The notes: a model not told the origin generated them from the sequence alone. A DNA stretch of 64,000 nucleotides from Apostichopus japonicus (GCF_037975245.1 NC_092565.1:17589999-17653998), one strand, 5' to 3'. Shown: positions 1 to 11,300, counted from the stretch's first letter. Translations and numbers: made by a program.

Positions 1-955
1 ATTTTTGGCATCTGTGATATCTATCAGAAAAACTTTATTTTGACACTACATAAGAGTGAAGTTCAACAGTTTGCTTTTAGGATTAGTACTATTTAAGGTC
101 ATCAATATTGCCTAATATGACGGAAAATCAAATAATGGTAAGCAATGCTCAAATTTAAACAGCATTTTACCCATCCTGACATTTTATATAATTTGAATTT
201 TATATTTCAATAATCCTCAAACGAACATGTTTGAAAACATGTTAATCATTTGGGCCGATACTGATGACCTTTACCAGTTACATACAAAATGCATGTGTTT
301 ACTTCCAATTATGTTGAGATAAGTGAAAGCTTCTTAACTTTTTTTTTCATGATTTTGAAGAAATAGATTTTGTGTCTCTTCGTTTTATTCATATTCGATC
401 ACCAATTCATACCTCCATTGTATGTGTTGCATGAAACAAAATAGACTAGACATATGAATGTAGAGGAAATTGGTGTGGCCACAGTTTGGTGTGGGCACAG
501 TTTTGCCTGAGAACCAAGAATTTCCCAATAGTTTTCTTTTCATCCAAAACCTTTTTGATGATTGTCACCAGTCACACATCATGTTCGACCTCATCGCATC
601 TCCTGTGGATTATTGCTTTTGTAGGTGATTCTACGTCGCGGCACACAATACCCGTCAGCCCCACATTTCAAGGTTTGAAGCCCATTCTTTGTATAAATTC
701 ACTTCAAAGCATACCCATAATGTTGCACAAAATTTCATCTATTGACAACCAATATAGAAGAAACTCCTTCAACCCCTAACAGACCGGCCAAAATTGCACG
801 AGTAGAGGGAAATATGAAAGAATGTTGGTCAGGGAATTTTCGAAAATTCAGACACAGTTAATTTATTGGTGTCCAAATTTTAAAACCACTTATAACGGCT
901 ACTATGAAACTTCTTTAAAGGAAATGAAGAATAACAGATATTTCCGAAACCGAAC
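1..955. other. AT-rich stretch with no recognised gene
   Basis: I see no convincing gene here. A 97-codon open frame at 486-779 has no recognisable motif and composition typical of chance frames in this DNA. The stretch ends at the target-site duplication of the hAT MITE at 964. Confidence 0.4.
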
Positions 956-963
956 ACTACACA

Positions 964-1289
964 CATAGGCGTAGGAGGTAATTAAAATAAAGTTGTAAGC
1001 TTGCCCGACTCATTCGCCATTACTAATGTAAAAGAGAGTTTTGGCACAATTGGACCTCCAAGCTTTTTCTCCATCTATATACGACATTTCGTTGTTTACA
1101 TTAGCACCCGCGGTCATGCGCAACTTTCACGGACCGTACGGTACACGATGGCATGCGATGTAATAACCTATGCTTGCCTATATGATATTTACATTAACAT
1201 GTTGAAACATGTTAAAATTTTGGTTATATTTTTCGGGCAAGTCGTTAGAGCCCCCCCCCCCCCAATCAAATTGGACTCCTACGCCTTTG
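964..1289. mobile_element. Non-autonomous hAT-type MITE with perfect 8-bp target duplication
   Basis: The element begins CATAGGCGTAGGAGG and ends with the inverted form CTCCTACGCCTTTG. It is flanked on both sides by ACTACACA (956-963 and 1,290-1,297), a perfect 8-bp target-site duplication as made by hAT transposases. It is 326 bp, has no coding capacity, and holds a run of 14 C near the right end. The same terminal word CATAGGCGTA recurs at 33,498, and close variants occur near 4,329, 38,456 and 58,192, so this is one family. An autonomous partner is not visible in the window. Confidence 0.85.
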
Positions 1290-1299
1290 ACTACACACA

Positions 1300-1631
1300 T
1301 AGACAGTTTGGATGCTGTTCATTATGGAAAGCCATTTTCATGCTCTCTGATGTGATTTGATGCTGTTTGCTTTACAAATCGAATAATTGAAATGAGTCTG
1401 AAATAAATAACTTTTATCTGTTTATTGTACAATGCCCAATATTCTTTTCATTTCGAAAGACGCACAGTTTCAAGTTCATTACACACTGAAGGCATCGATT
1501 CTCTATCTGCCTTCAGTTTAGGGAAGATCTTGGGATTTTCATCCCTAGATATTGCTAGATATCTGCAGGGGGGTCAATCCGATTTGAAACGTGGGGGGAC
1601 GGAATCGATTCGAGTATTCCGGCCGTAAGTA
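1300..1631. other. Non-coding stretch, nothing recognised
   Basis: No gene is supported. The right side runs into repeat-derived sequence. Confidence 0.35.
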
Positions 1632-1960
1632 CTATCTAAGCGGAGCGCCACCATCGGTTGGCGCGCAGCGTACAAGAAAATTTTCTTCTGGCAGACCCCT
1701 CAGATTGCAGGAAACGGCACTTCCCGTGCATTATGGCAGAAAGCAACACCCCTAAAATTGATAAAAATTTCCGGCAATTTTTTATTTTGGGAAATATTCT
1801 CGAAGGAAGTGATCGCCATTTATTCCTAAGTTTACCAATTCCTCGTCTCCCAGAAGCGCCCAACATTTAAGATATCGAAACATTTTCGTGTCGGCTGATC
1901 CATGATCACCGCCCATCAAGGGCGGCGGAAGCACTTTTAATCTGGGGGGGGCACCGACAT
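1632..1960. repeat. Dispersed hAT-derived repeat fragment
   Basis: This stretch shares a recognisable core with 2,337-2,440 and, inverted, with 34,620-34,740. The core has a GCGGAGCGCCACCATCGGTTGG segment, then a short spacer, then an AAATTTT-type tract and CCCCTCAGAT. The right part has GGGCGGCGGAAGC followed by a G run, a form typical of hAT termini. Short open frames in it are not genes. Confidence 0.55.
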
Positions 1961-2298
1961 CAAAGGGCACTTTGCAGCAATCCGATTGGACTGATGCAGC
2001 CTTATATTTAGTACCCTTTACAACTCTTATTGTATTATCTTATTTGTGTACACACATCACTCCATCAACGCCCCCCCCCCCCCCCCTCTCAAGGAAAATA
2101 TGCATACTAGCACTGCAATATCCAATGTGCAAATTGGGAAACAAGGAACAAGTTTTCTTTTGAGACAAAATGAGGCAAAATCATGCTAATTGCTAATGTA
2201 GGAATCTTCCGAATTAGAGTTTAGTTCTTGTTAATATCTTAACAAATTTGTTTCATTCGAAATAGCTTTGAGTTTGACCCACAGAAATTCACTAAGAG

Positions 2299-2951
2299 TC
2301 AGAGGCGTAGCCAGGAGTTGCAAAGTTGTATGCACGACTATCTGAGCGGAGCGCCACCATCGGTTGGCGCAGAGCGTAGTAGAAAATTTTTGGTTTTACA
2401 AACCCCTCAGATGGACGGAAAAAGGCCCTTCCCGAGTGTTCACTCTGGTTCCCTGGCCTCTTGCTAACTTGAGACACCTCAATTTTTATGTAGAAAATGG
2501 GCACATTTTTAACCTGGGGAAAAGTGGGGGCACGTGCCCCCTGTGCCCCGCGGTTCCGCCGCCCTTGCCGCCCATGCCCGTGAGAAGTGGTGACTGGGTG
2601 AAGAAAAAGCCATGCCGTTTGAAAACATGGGCAGAAAAAGTGAAAGTAGCGAAACCTAAAGTAAAACGCGCGATAACGAAGTGATTATTTTCCAGGTTAA
2701 TTGAGACTGTATCAAACGCGAGCTTAGGACAAACATATTCAAAGGTAATGGCATTACTAATCCCAATATGTCGTCTTTGAGGTGTGTGGAAAATCCTCAA
2801 CGACCATCAAAGAGCAATTGAATATTTAGTCTACTTTTCGATTTCGAAAACACTTTTTTTTTAAATTATGACAAAATTTTATGACACCTTTGATTTTTTT
2901 TGGGGGGGGGGCTGTGCCCCCCGGGCCCCAATGGGCACGACGCCAGATTTT
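2299..2951. mobile_element. Degenerate hAT-like non-autonomous element
   Basis: It begins CAGAGGCGTAGCCAGGAG, a typical hAT-like terminus, and contains the same core repeat as 1,632-1,740. Its right side has a long G run followed by GGGCACGACGCCAG. I could not find a clean 8-bp target duplication, so the right boundary is approximate. No transposase is encoded. Confidence 0.4.
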
Positions 2952-3223
2952 AGGAGTGAAAGATTGACAGGGCCGCACCTAACCAACGGCCTGCTGCTGA
3001 TTTCAAACCTTTGATTCCGAGGACGTTCAAGCAATAGGTGTGTGTACTTAATCTGTATTCACAAAACCATAATGTCAATACAGTCCTGTTGATAATTAAT
3101 GGTGATAATAGACCAACCTGACAGCATCATAAGTGCAGATAAATTCTAAGCAGCTAGCTCGTTTTTGGTGATGATGCAAAATAGATTGATTTTTTCTTTT
3201 TCTTGAGACATCTCACGGGCCGC

Positions 3224-3272
3224 AAAAAAATCACTGGCGGGCCGCATGTGGCCCGCAGGTTGCCCACCCCTG
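3224..3272 (-). mobile_element. Terminus of a Charlie-like hAT element
   Basis: Read on the minus strand from 3,272 the sequence begins CAGGGGTGGGCAACCTGC and continues into GGCCCGC-rich repeats. This closely resembles the widely shared end of Charlie-like hAT elements (established knowledge of that TIR type). The other end is not seen, so this is a fragment. Confidence 0.6.
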
Positions 3273-3780
3273 GTCTATAGGAACGATGTCCCAAAATTTC
3301 CCCGGACATATAGGCGAAGGAAGCTATCCGCCGCGACTGCATGTGAGTTTCTCGACTTTCTGTCCTGGGAGTCATACCACAAAATGGTGCATTTCCTCAT
3401 ACGCCATTATTAATAATTTAAATAACTAACTAATAAGGCACAGCCCATATCCGAGTTCGTATAGCGAGCTTAGCGCAAATTTGGCGCCAGCATGTTAAAC
3501 CAGTTTGCTAGGTCTACGAGAATACATTTACATGAAATTTGAAAACAAGGATAGCAAGACAAACAACTTTTATTATGTTTTCAGGACCTCACACATGCGC
3601 ATGTATCGTCAGACTTAGAATAGGTCCCATGTGAGTGGTGGCTAAAGTGATGAAGGCATGAAAATAAATCAGTGGTTGTTCGTTGGAGTCCTCAAGCAAG
3701 TTACCTCGGTTGCTAGGTGGATTTGCATCTGGTTATCGGGTGAATTCTGGTCGGAGAGTACTATATAACCACCATGTACC

Positions 3781-4550
3781 CAGGGACGTAGCTAAGGCCT
3801 GATGATTGGGGGGGGGGGGGTGTAGTGGCTGAAAATCGGTTTTGAAGCCAGAAAATTCCAATTGCTGCTTTGTACCCCCCACCCTCCGGCTACTCGTCAA
3901 CGATACGGTCAGTGTCAGTCAGAAAATCCAATCTTTCGCGACTGCACTTCTGTTACGAACTTGTTGCGATACATTTGTACCCACTGGCACTCATTTCAAA
4001 ACTTATTGCCCCCCCCACCCCAACCAACTATTTTTGTGAAATTCGGGCAATATGCTGATAGCTTTTTTGATAATTTGCAATGTGTTTTTCAGTGGTTATA
4101 CTGATATTATTATTACCCAACAATTATCACCAATACGGAAGGGTAGTAAGACGGAAAATGATTGTATGCTATTTGCATGCGATGTAAAAACCGATGCATG
4201 CCTGTATGATATGCACATTATCATGTGTGATGCGCGCGTAGCGCGCGAAAAATGTTGGTTATATTTTTCGGGCAAGTCGTTACAACCCCCCCCCCCCCCC
4301 ACAAAACAAATTGGGCTCCTACGCCTATGACGGTAGTTCTATTAGGCATTTTTTTGTAGCATTCAAAATCATAAGAAGTTTTGTACGGTGGAGTATAAGA
4401 ATCGCGAGAAACAATTTCCCAAAGTGGCAAGGAAAACGTGGTAAATATGACAGGTTAAAGGTCAATTTTGATCGAAATTTTTAAAAAAAAATTACATGAA
4501 AAGGCCTAGATAAACTAGAGTGCGACAGTCTGAAATTCCGACTGTCGCAC
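3781..4550 (+). repeat. Composite dispersed repeat ending in a perfect hairpin (copy 1 of 3)
   Basis: The repeat opens with CAGGGACGTAGCTAAGG and a G run. It carries a CATAGGCGTAGGAGC-type inverted terminus ending at 4,329, and closes with a hairpin whose arms are GTGCGACAGTC (4,520-4,530) and GACTGTCGCAC (4,540-4,550). Two further copies lie in the opposite orientation at 38,222-38,938 and 57,959-58,674. The 3,781-4,329 part resembles a hAT MITE, but I find no matching target duplication, so the composite may be a fusion of two elements. Confidence 0.65.
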
Positions 4551-4575
4551 TCCAATTTTCCAACTAGCGTCAGTT

Positions 4576-4956
4576 TTACCATGGCTTGGGGGTGAGACAC
4601 ACCCACACCCCCTCTAACGGCGTCCCTGCGAGGTGAATATGGAACACGATCACATGGTTCAGCCTCTGTTGAGTCATGGTGCTCCGTAGCCTTGTCTTCA
4701 AACGCCTCAAAGCACTAAAAGATCTCTCAGCTTTCGTCGAACTGGCGGAGGAGACGAGGAGCAACCGCAAGAGAGCTTCGACTTCACCAAACATAGCCCG
4801 TACCACTGGATTCATCAACTTGAATATTTGTCTATACCCTTCAACCGACGACGAATGGAACTGGCCTCGAAATAAAGGCAGACTAAGCTTAAGATTGTTG
4901 GAGAGCTCAGGGTACCAACTCACGAGATCTGGGTGGAATTCTCCATTCAGCAACAT
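4576..4956 (-). pseudogene. hAT transposase, C-terminal dimerisation fragment
   Basis: The minus-strand frame encodes the end of a hAT-family transposase. The diagnostic piece is about residues 65-110, with SSASSTKAERSFSALRRLK followed by TRLRSTMTQQRLNHV and a hydrophobic stretch. This matches the hAT dimerisation domain of ZMYM1/TTF-type proteins (family knowledge). The frame extends a little upstream of its first ATG, to a stop near 5,015, and no BED finger or catalytic region precedes it. The fragment is about 120 residues, against roughly 600-800 for a full transposase. It is a dead 3' remnant among hAT debris, and it shows that autonomous hAT elements have been present. Confidence 0.75.
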
Positions 4957-5038
4957 TGAGTGATATTCGAGGATATGAATCCTAAGATGTGTAAGCCGTA
5001 ACCAAATAGAGCCACGACATTACTCTTTTTCCAAATGT

Positions 5039-5133
5039 GTGGGGGGGGGACATTTGATATTGTTTCCCCCATCCATCGAAATGTGGGGTGGGACGTGTCC
5101 CCCCGTCCCCCCCCCTGGATTGACGCCCATGGA
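5039..5133. repeat. G/C-homopolymer hAT terminus remnant
   Basis: A G run at 5,041-5,049 and C runs at 5,100-5,119 lead to GGATTGACGCCCATGG. Inverted, this reads CATGGGCGTCAATCC plus a G run, a form like the other hAT-like ends in this window. It sits directly beside the hAT transposase fragment and may be part of the same dead element. Confidence 0.35.
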
Positions 5134-5420
5134 TATCTGTACAGTACAGTGTCCTTGGGATTTTCTTGGGATTTATCGGGGCCTGATCTTGGGAAATTGC
5201 GAAATCGGGAGTGCTCACACTCAATGTAGGTCAGTGCACGACCTCTATGCATCACTAACACACAACCCGATAACTATATCGATAAAGTGGTGTGTTGCCG
5301 GATTTTGTCAAGGTCTTGGTACTACGGGCGAAGGTCAAGTTTCGTAACTCATCGGGAAGCGATTAGAGGGGTGGGGTAACGGGTTTTTGGGCGCTCGTTT
5401 TCATGCAAATGGGAACAATC

Positions 5421-5527
5421 TCAAGAAGTAATGGGTGCGTCCCCCCCCCCGGGTGGGGACGCACCCATTACTTCTTGAAACGCCCCCATTACTTCTTGAT
5501 ACGCACCCATTACTTCTTGATACGCCC
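5421..5527. repeat. 24-bp perfect inverted repeat plus two extra direct copies of one arm
   Basis: The arms 5,421-5,444 and 5,455-5,478 are exact reverse complements (TCAAGAAGTAATGGGTGCGT plus CCCC) around a 10-nt loop. Two more near-identical copies of the right arm (ACGCACCCATTACTTCTTGA type) follow directly to 5,521. No gene overlaps it. Confidence 0.85.
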
Positions 5528-5529
5528 TT

Positions 5530-6023
5530 TGATACACTACATGATATTCACAGGAAATATTTGCTCAATTCTCAAGTCGCATACGGAAGTTAGTTTTAGA
5601 TTCATTGTACGAGTTACGGAACTAGGTTTGGGGTAACAATTAGCAAATAGGTCGTAGTGTATATCATAATTACCTCCCGTTGTCACACCTCTCAAAGTTT
5701 CATTCAAGATGTCTAGATCTCAGATCGTTCTTTCCTTTCATCCTACTTCTCATATGTCGTCTCTGTGTTTGCTCTATTCATTGCTCATCTGTCCAACTTA
5801 ACTGTCTGCACTTCTTTGTCTCTTAATGTGTTCTCAGTTTGTTTTCGTTTTAGTTAGTCGCTGAAGAAGATCCTGCTAGGATCGAAATGTAAGGCTGTTT
5901 AACGTTTACATCAATATTTATTACTGGTTCACGTGATTCAGATGAAACTGGGTCACATTATAGCATTGTGGTTCAGGTTGTTTTGAAGGTGTAATTGCAC
6001 AGTTATTTATTCCGGAATTTTTA
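5530..6023. other. Upstream region of the LRAT gene
   Basis: No coding sequence is supported. The region includes the hammerhead-like motif at 5,861-5,912. A TAA stop in the frame of the following gene at 6,018-6,020 limits the gene's N-terminus to ATG 6,024 or a later ATG. Confidence 0.4.
5861..5912 (+). ncRNA. Hammerhead-ribozyme-like motif, imperfect
   Basis: CTGAAGA (5,861-5,867) is followed by a hairpin GATCCT-GCT-AGGATC, then GAAA (5,884-5,887). Next comes a second hairpin with arms ATGTAA (5,887-5,892) and TTACAT (5,906-5,911), and then a C at the position expected for cleavage. This is the core order of a type I hammerhead, as found in Penelope-like elements (family knowledge). Against it, one extra A sits between CTGAAGA and stem II, and stem I does not pair. 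It is probably a decayed element end. Confidence 0.3.
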
Positions 6024-6791
6024 ATGGCAGTCGTTGCATCGTTTGTTCTTCCTTCAGACAAGATGTCTCAGAAATACATCATCTTCGAAAGTGCTAGTCC
6101 TGAGACGATATGTATGTGCCGCGAACCAGATGAATCGTACTACATAACGTATAGTCACCCCGACCACGAATGTAGGGATGTGATTCTATGCGAAAAATGT
6201 GAATGTGAAAATCGTGAGGTAACGACGCGTGAGAACGGTAAAACATATATCCGAGAAAACAAGGTATTAACTAACCAAATAGAATACACTGCGATTGGTA
6301 CACCAGCAATGGAGGTCAAGCACATAAAAGCTGGCGATCATGTCGCGTGGGAAAGGGAGAAAGTCATTCTTCGGAAACGAGTGAAGTATAACCACCACGC
6401 CATCGTAGAGTCGATTGATGACAAATACATGAGCGTTATCGAATACAAAAAGCTACCTGATGCAAAGGAGTTAACAATCCAACGGACGATATATCCCTTG
6501 TTCGGCGATGAAATCAGTTATTGTAATTTTTTTCGCATTGATTACCCGCCACTGTTAACAATTCATAATCCATTTTTGCTAGTACTTAAAAGAGCCACAA
6601 GCAAATTGGGTAAAGGTGGGTATAACCTGATTTTTAACAATTGCGAATCTTTTGCAACCTACTGTAAACGTGGTGTCTCTCGATCTTTGCAAGTTTCTGC
6701 AAAAATTTGCGAAAAGGTGGATGTGTTAAAGAAAGAGCTAATAGCAATCTGTAACTCCCCGCACTCTAAAAACAGTTGGTTAAAAAATTAA
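6024..6791 (+). CDS. LRAT-like protein, 5' half of a transposon-split gene
   Basis: The frame encodes 255 aa with an LRAT-type NlpC/P60 domain at about residues 98-235. IKAGDHVAWE leads into the histidine box KYNHHAIVES (His125 probable), and the cysteine box is FNNCESFATYCKRG (Cys207 probable nucleophile). LRAT and HRAS-like suppressor proteins use such residues for acyl transfer or phospholipid hydrolysis, usually at membranes; the substrate here is unknown. A Cys-rich segment lies at about residues 28-62. The last nine residues before the stop are encoded by the terminal inverted repeat of the inserted transposon. Removing 6,762-14,093 and one CG leaves the frame running straight into 14,096-14,884, so this is the first half of a 508-aa gene. 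I see no introns. The start at 6,024 follows an in-frame stop, but a second ATG at 6,063 is also possible. Confidence 0.75.
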   Translation: MAVVASFVLPSDKMSQKYIIFESASPETICMCREPDESYYITYSHPDHECRDVILCEKCECENREVTTRENGKTYIRENKVLTNQIEYTAIGTPAMEVKHIKAGDHVAWEREKVILRKRVKYNHHAIVESIDDKYMSVIEYKKLPDAKELTIQRTIYPLFGDEISYCNFFRIDYPPLLTIHNPFLLVLKRATSKLGKGGYNLIFNNCESFATYCKRGVSRSLQVSAKICEKVDVLKKELIAICNSPHSKNSWLKN

Positions 6792-6979
6792 CCAATACCT
6801 TAACCAACACTGGGCACGTATGTCAAATTCGACTTATTGGTGATATTTTAACCAACACCTGTTGGTTAACGGCTTTAACCAGCCGTTGGGTAACATTTTT
6901 AACCAATAAAATAACTATAAGTTTGTACCCAACAGTTGTTGGTTAAATTAATTGTGTAAATTATGCCCATCATTGGTGA

Positions 6980-8027
6980 ACTTACAAATGTAGGGATCAT
7001 TAAATTGGGGAATTAAAAATCATTGTATTGGGCAATTACTACATTTAAATTGGGCAGTGGCTTTTACCATTACAAAAGGGTGGGGGGGGGGGGGTCAAAT
7101 GAGCCTTCATTGCCCAATATATGTTGGCGAATGCAATATATTGGACAGTGATGGTTGAGATCCTCAGTGGATTTTACTTAATGTAGTTGAAAGACTCCTC
7201 ACAAGTTTTGTTTATGCAGACCTAGTTTGCAACAATCAGTTGAATATGGCAATGCAAAGAGTAAACAATTCCTTGAAAAATATTGAAAAATTAACAAACA
7301 GTTACATTACAGAAGCCAGATGGATGACATTTTGAGAACTTGTTTTTATTGAAAACAATAACCAGCTGAACCATGTGAATAAAATACAAACAAAACAAAA
7401 CAACACATAAATATGCTTGGATGTAACAACTTCTTAGCTGTGCTCTATCAGACCTTTAAGGTGACACAACGTAAAAAACCTCTACTCTTCAAGAAGAACC
7501 TTATTCATAGAAAACTTGTAACACTCAATATCTCACATGTAACTATAGATCAATTGATGTATAAACAATCTATGAATCTAAACATCAATCATGATCTGAT
7601 TAATCAAGGTTTACCTATAGTATACATACAGTTAAAAAAGAATTACATTGAGTATCACATACATATGTGGTGTACATGATTACATTTAGAGACATAATTA
7701 TGATATATGCAGTACATTGCAGCCAGTGCATTGTTCTTATTTCCAGTATTTGGATGTATAGTATATATATCTTCACCACATATAGAGATACATGTGTAGG
7801 TGAACTTTAGCTACATTAAACCTTACTCACTCATGAAAGATCAGTTGATTAGATCGGTATTCCAATAAAAATTAGTAAGGAAAGTTTTGATTTGTACCAG
7901 CATGGTATGTAAAAATATATCATATCATGAGTTTTAATTAAATGTCCCTTCAAGATGATGCTATCGGGTGTGTGAATTTTAAAATAGTAATATTATACAA
8001 ACTTCTTGCTTACAATTATTATATGAG
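6980..8027. other. Transposon interior, no coding seen
   Basis: This AT-rich stretch lies between the left subterminal boxes and the SAMD3-like gene's duplicated last exon. It contains a G run at about 7,081-7,093. An 88-codon open frame at 7,413-7,679 has no recognisable motif. Confidence 0.35.
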
Positions 8028-8370
8028 CTTCTTGCTTACAATTTCCTTTTAAGGCACTTCTTACTTTCCAGGGCCAAGAATGCTATACTTGGCAACTTGG
8101 CATATGTGCTTCTTTGATTTCATTAATCACATTTTGAATGAACTGCCAAACAAGACTGCATGAAGGTCGATAAGCCATGTCCAAAATGCACATTTGCCAT
8201 GAAACAGAAAAAGACAGCTTTAATAGAAGAGATTTGTGAGAAACTGACCTCTGTTCTAAAATAGCAAATATCTGGGTTGGTACCAAGAGGGCTCCTTGCA
8301 TACAAAAGTAGCTGCAGTATTTTTGTGGCATCAATATCCTTTGAACTTTGTAAAATATCAGCCATGAATA
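8028..8370 (-). pseudogene. Decayed tandem duplicate of the SAMD3-like gene's last exon
   Basis: The segment is a diverged copy of the neighbouring 8,371-8,717 block, starting with the same CTTGCTTACAAT word. Its minus strand reads ADILQSSKDIDATK, matching ADILQISKTIDATK of the intact exon. The frame is then lost to indels, though the later match to the YQPSCCLVWQFIQNVI region can be followed in another frame. It lies downstream of the stop of the main gene, so it is a non-functional terminal duplication. Confidence 0.75.
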
Positions 8371-8399
8371 TCTTGCTTACAATTCTTTTCTTGAAGCCA

Positions 8400-11300
8400 C
8401 TAATTACTTTTAAAGGCCAAGAATGATCTAAGATCTCTTATGCAACTTGGCACATGTGCTTCTTTGATTTCATAAATCACATTTTGAATGAACTGCCACA
8501 CAAGACAGCATGAAGGTTGGTAAGCCATGTCCAAAATGTACATTGCTTTGAAACAGAAATCGATAGCTTTCAGTAGTGATTCTTGAGGGACTGGCCTCCG
8601 TTCTAGTATAACGAATGTTTGGGTTGGTGCCAAGAGAGTTCCTTTGCATACAACAAATGGCTGCGGCTTCTTTGTGGCATCAATAGTCTTTGAAATTTGT
8701 AGAATATCAGCCACTTCCTGTGAGAAAAATTGAAAAAAATGAAAATTATCACAGGCTGCTCTTTGTCAATCAATATGAAGTTGTGACAGCAAGAACCCCT
8801 CCATTCTAGCAGATTTGTATTTAGAAAAAACTTTATATGAAATTATACTTGGCACAGCCAAACTTCATAACCACCCATGTCTATGCTTACAATGACATGC
8901 TAGTTTTAAAAAAGTACTATGAACGTTTGATACTTTTGAAATTTACTGTTTAGTTATCATGTTTAGAAGATACTTTCACTATCATTAAGTTTTTATCACC
9001 AACTCATAATTTATTCCTTAAAATCAGCTACACATGTGACCCATATCCTACTACTGTCATTTACCAAATTGAGCAAAATTTGACAAGCCTATTGTTGTTG
9101 TGATATCAATATTAAAATAATATTACGTAGGCCCTGCCCACTCATGAATATTAATTATCCATTTTGAACCAAACGGAATATGGTTCATGTGCTTGGGAGC
9201 ATCTATGTACATTGACACAAATCCAGCATAATTGTTGAGATTCCACTTTTACAAACAATCCATCACAAACTACAAAACACATATGTCATAAGCATGTTGT
9301 CAATGAACTTCAACAAGTGGACAAATGAATGCTTAAACACCTACTGGTTGAATGTCCACGAAGGAGGTGATTGCCTCTTTTACTGAACACAATCCTTTCT
9401 TTCCCTTTCCTTTCCCTCTCAAGATGACTGGAAGAAGAAAAAATGCCAATGTTTTCTTCTTATCTGTGAAAGTGACAAAACATAACTAAAGATAGGTCCA
9501 AAGTCCTTGTGCATAAAAATATAACACAATTAATGACCACTTAACATATAAATTGTCATTATAATGTACAGTGCCCGTACAGCACAAATTATTTGTATTT
9601 TCTCTTGCCTTTATTTGTCTCTAACACTAGAAGTCCTTCAAGTCATTTGTATCAGAAAATGGCATATCATGAGAATGCAATGAGAAAATGGCTTATCATG
9701 GGAATGTAATGAGATAAGTTAGCATCTGTTTGGTATTTTGTGTATGTTTATTTTCAATCATATATGTCTCCTTTAAAAGCCCACATTCATAATGTTGTGC
9801 TTCTATCACAACCTGTTTGCAAAGTTATCTACTCTTTATATTTTATTATATATTCAGATCTCAAAACACTGATGAACCTTTGACATATTTTGTGTTCTAT
9901 TGTTCTATAGTAGTCACTAGCTTTTGGCTTAAATGAAATCCCAAAGATGGGTCAGATGGAGTCTAAGCAAGGGAATATACCTGCACCAACCCAACTTGGT
10001 TTCTGTCTAAACCAGATCCCATTGATGCTTTTTGTTCAATTTCAGTTTATTATTTTTACAAAAAAAAGAAAAGGAAGTGTTATTGCCTTTACAAAAAGTA
10101 AACTAAGGCTATTTTGAGAACAAGATCAGATATATTACGGATAATTGGTCAAACCTGAGCTTTCAGAAGTTCCTAGTGTGATGGTGGTGAAAGGTTGCAA
10201 GGAATGATCAACATACAAAAAATTAAATTAGCTCAACTATGCGCACTGAAATAAGAAGCACACTTACCAATAGAGAAACTCTCTAGGTTAACGTACTCCA
10301 AACTAAGAATGCCTTGCCAATTTTCAACCTGTTTGCCATATTCTATAATCCCATTGTAGTACAAGTCCCATTTCTCATGCAGGTGATCCTTATGCTCAGG
10401 CCAAAGCACTGAAAAATCTTGTTCTATCTGACAGAGCAAAGGGAAATAGAATACTTTAATGTGTGTAAGCATATTCTTTTTTTGATCCTCAGCTAGGATC
10501 CATTAAAAAATCACTCTCACTGAATTTGTTAAAGTCTGGTTCCATGCATCTATACAAACACTATGAATTGTTGAAGCTGGATGTGGAAAATCCAATTGAT
10601 ACCTTTTGCTAGTTTAATAACATTTAGAAAACATCTTGGAAAGAAAAGTAAGTATTTAACATTTATTGACAGATGCTTTGAAAATATCTCAGAATACAGC
10701 TCAAAAATGTTTTTTTTTCAAAATATTTTTTTTTAATGTGGTGGGGGGGGGGAATTTGAGTTGCAAAAATTCAATATTTAACATTTGTGATATCATCACT
10801 GAACAAAAGCATATTCATGGGAATAATTTATCTTGTCTCCCTGTAACAAGATGATAGACAAGTTGTTAGATTGGTACACAATTGCAAGAAATGCAGAGCA
10901 AACATTGCACATAAAACCATAGCACTGAATGGCAAAGACACCATATTAAAAAAAAGAACTTTGTACAAATTGTAAACCATGATATACCGCTTGTATCTGT
11001 ACCTTTTTCCACACTCAACATCAGCAACCTTTCTAAAAATCCTACCTATATCCTTGAATAAAGCAAGATTTTCATCCAGAAATAACATTTTGTCCAATCT
11101 GGTCTTTATAATGCATACAGATCTGCCAGATGCCTAAGGTTAAATTAAAAGTCAGTCACTTTTCTTCACTGTGTGGCTGATTACTGTCATAAACTTCCAG
11201 GCATAAATTAAAAGAGATTTAAAATATAATGCCATGATTTAAAATATAATGCCATGATTTAAAAAAAGCAGTGAAACTAGTTCTTTCCAATCAAACTAGA

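Noticed and set aside
486-779. A 97-codon frame as a possible gene
   Set aside because: No motif, no splice or promoter support, and length within chance expectation for this composition.
4222-4260. TGCGCGCGTAGCGCGCG palindrome as a protein-binding site
   Set aside because: It recurs in the same place in other copies of the composite repeat (CGCGCGCTCCGCGCG near 38,525), so it is part of the mobile repeat rather than a local regulatory site.
10828-11135. A possible ninth exon of the SAMD3-like gene (about 11,040-11,135, minus)
   Set aside because: It has acceptable splice borders, but the exons on either side join in phase and give the continuous sequence expected from relatives without it.
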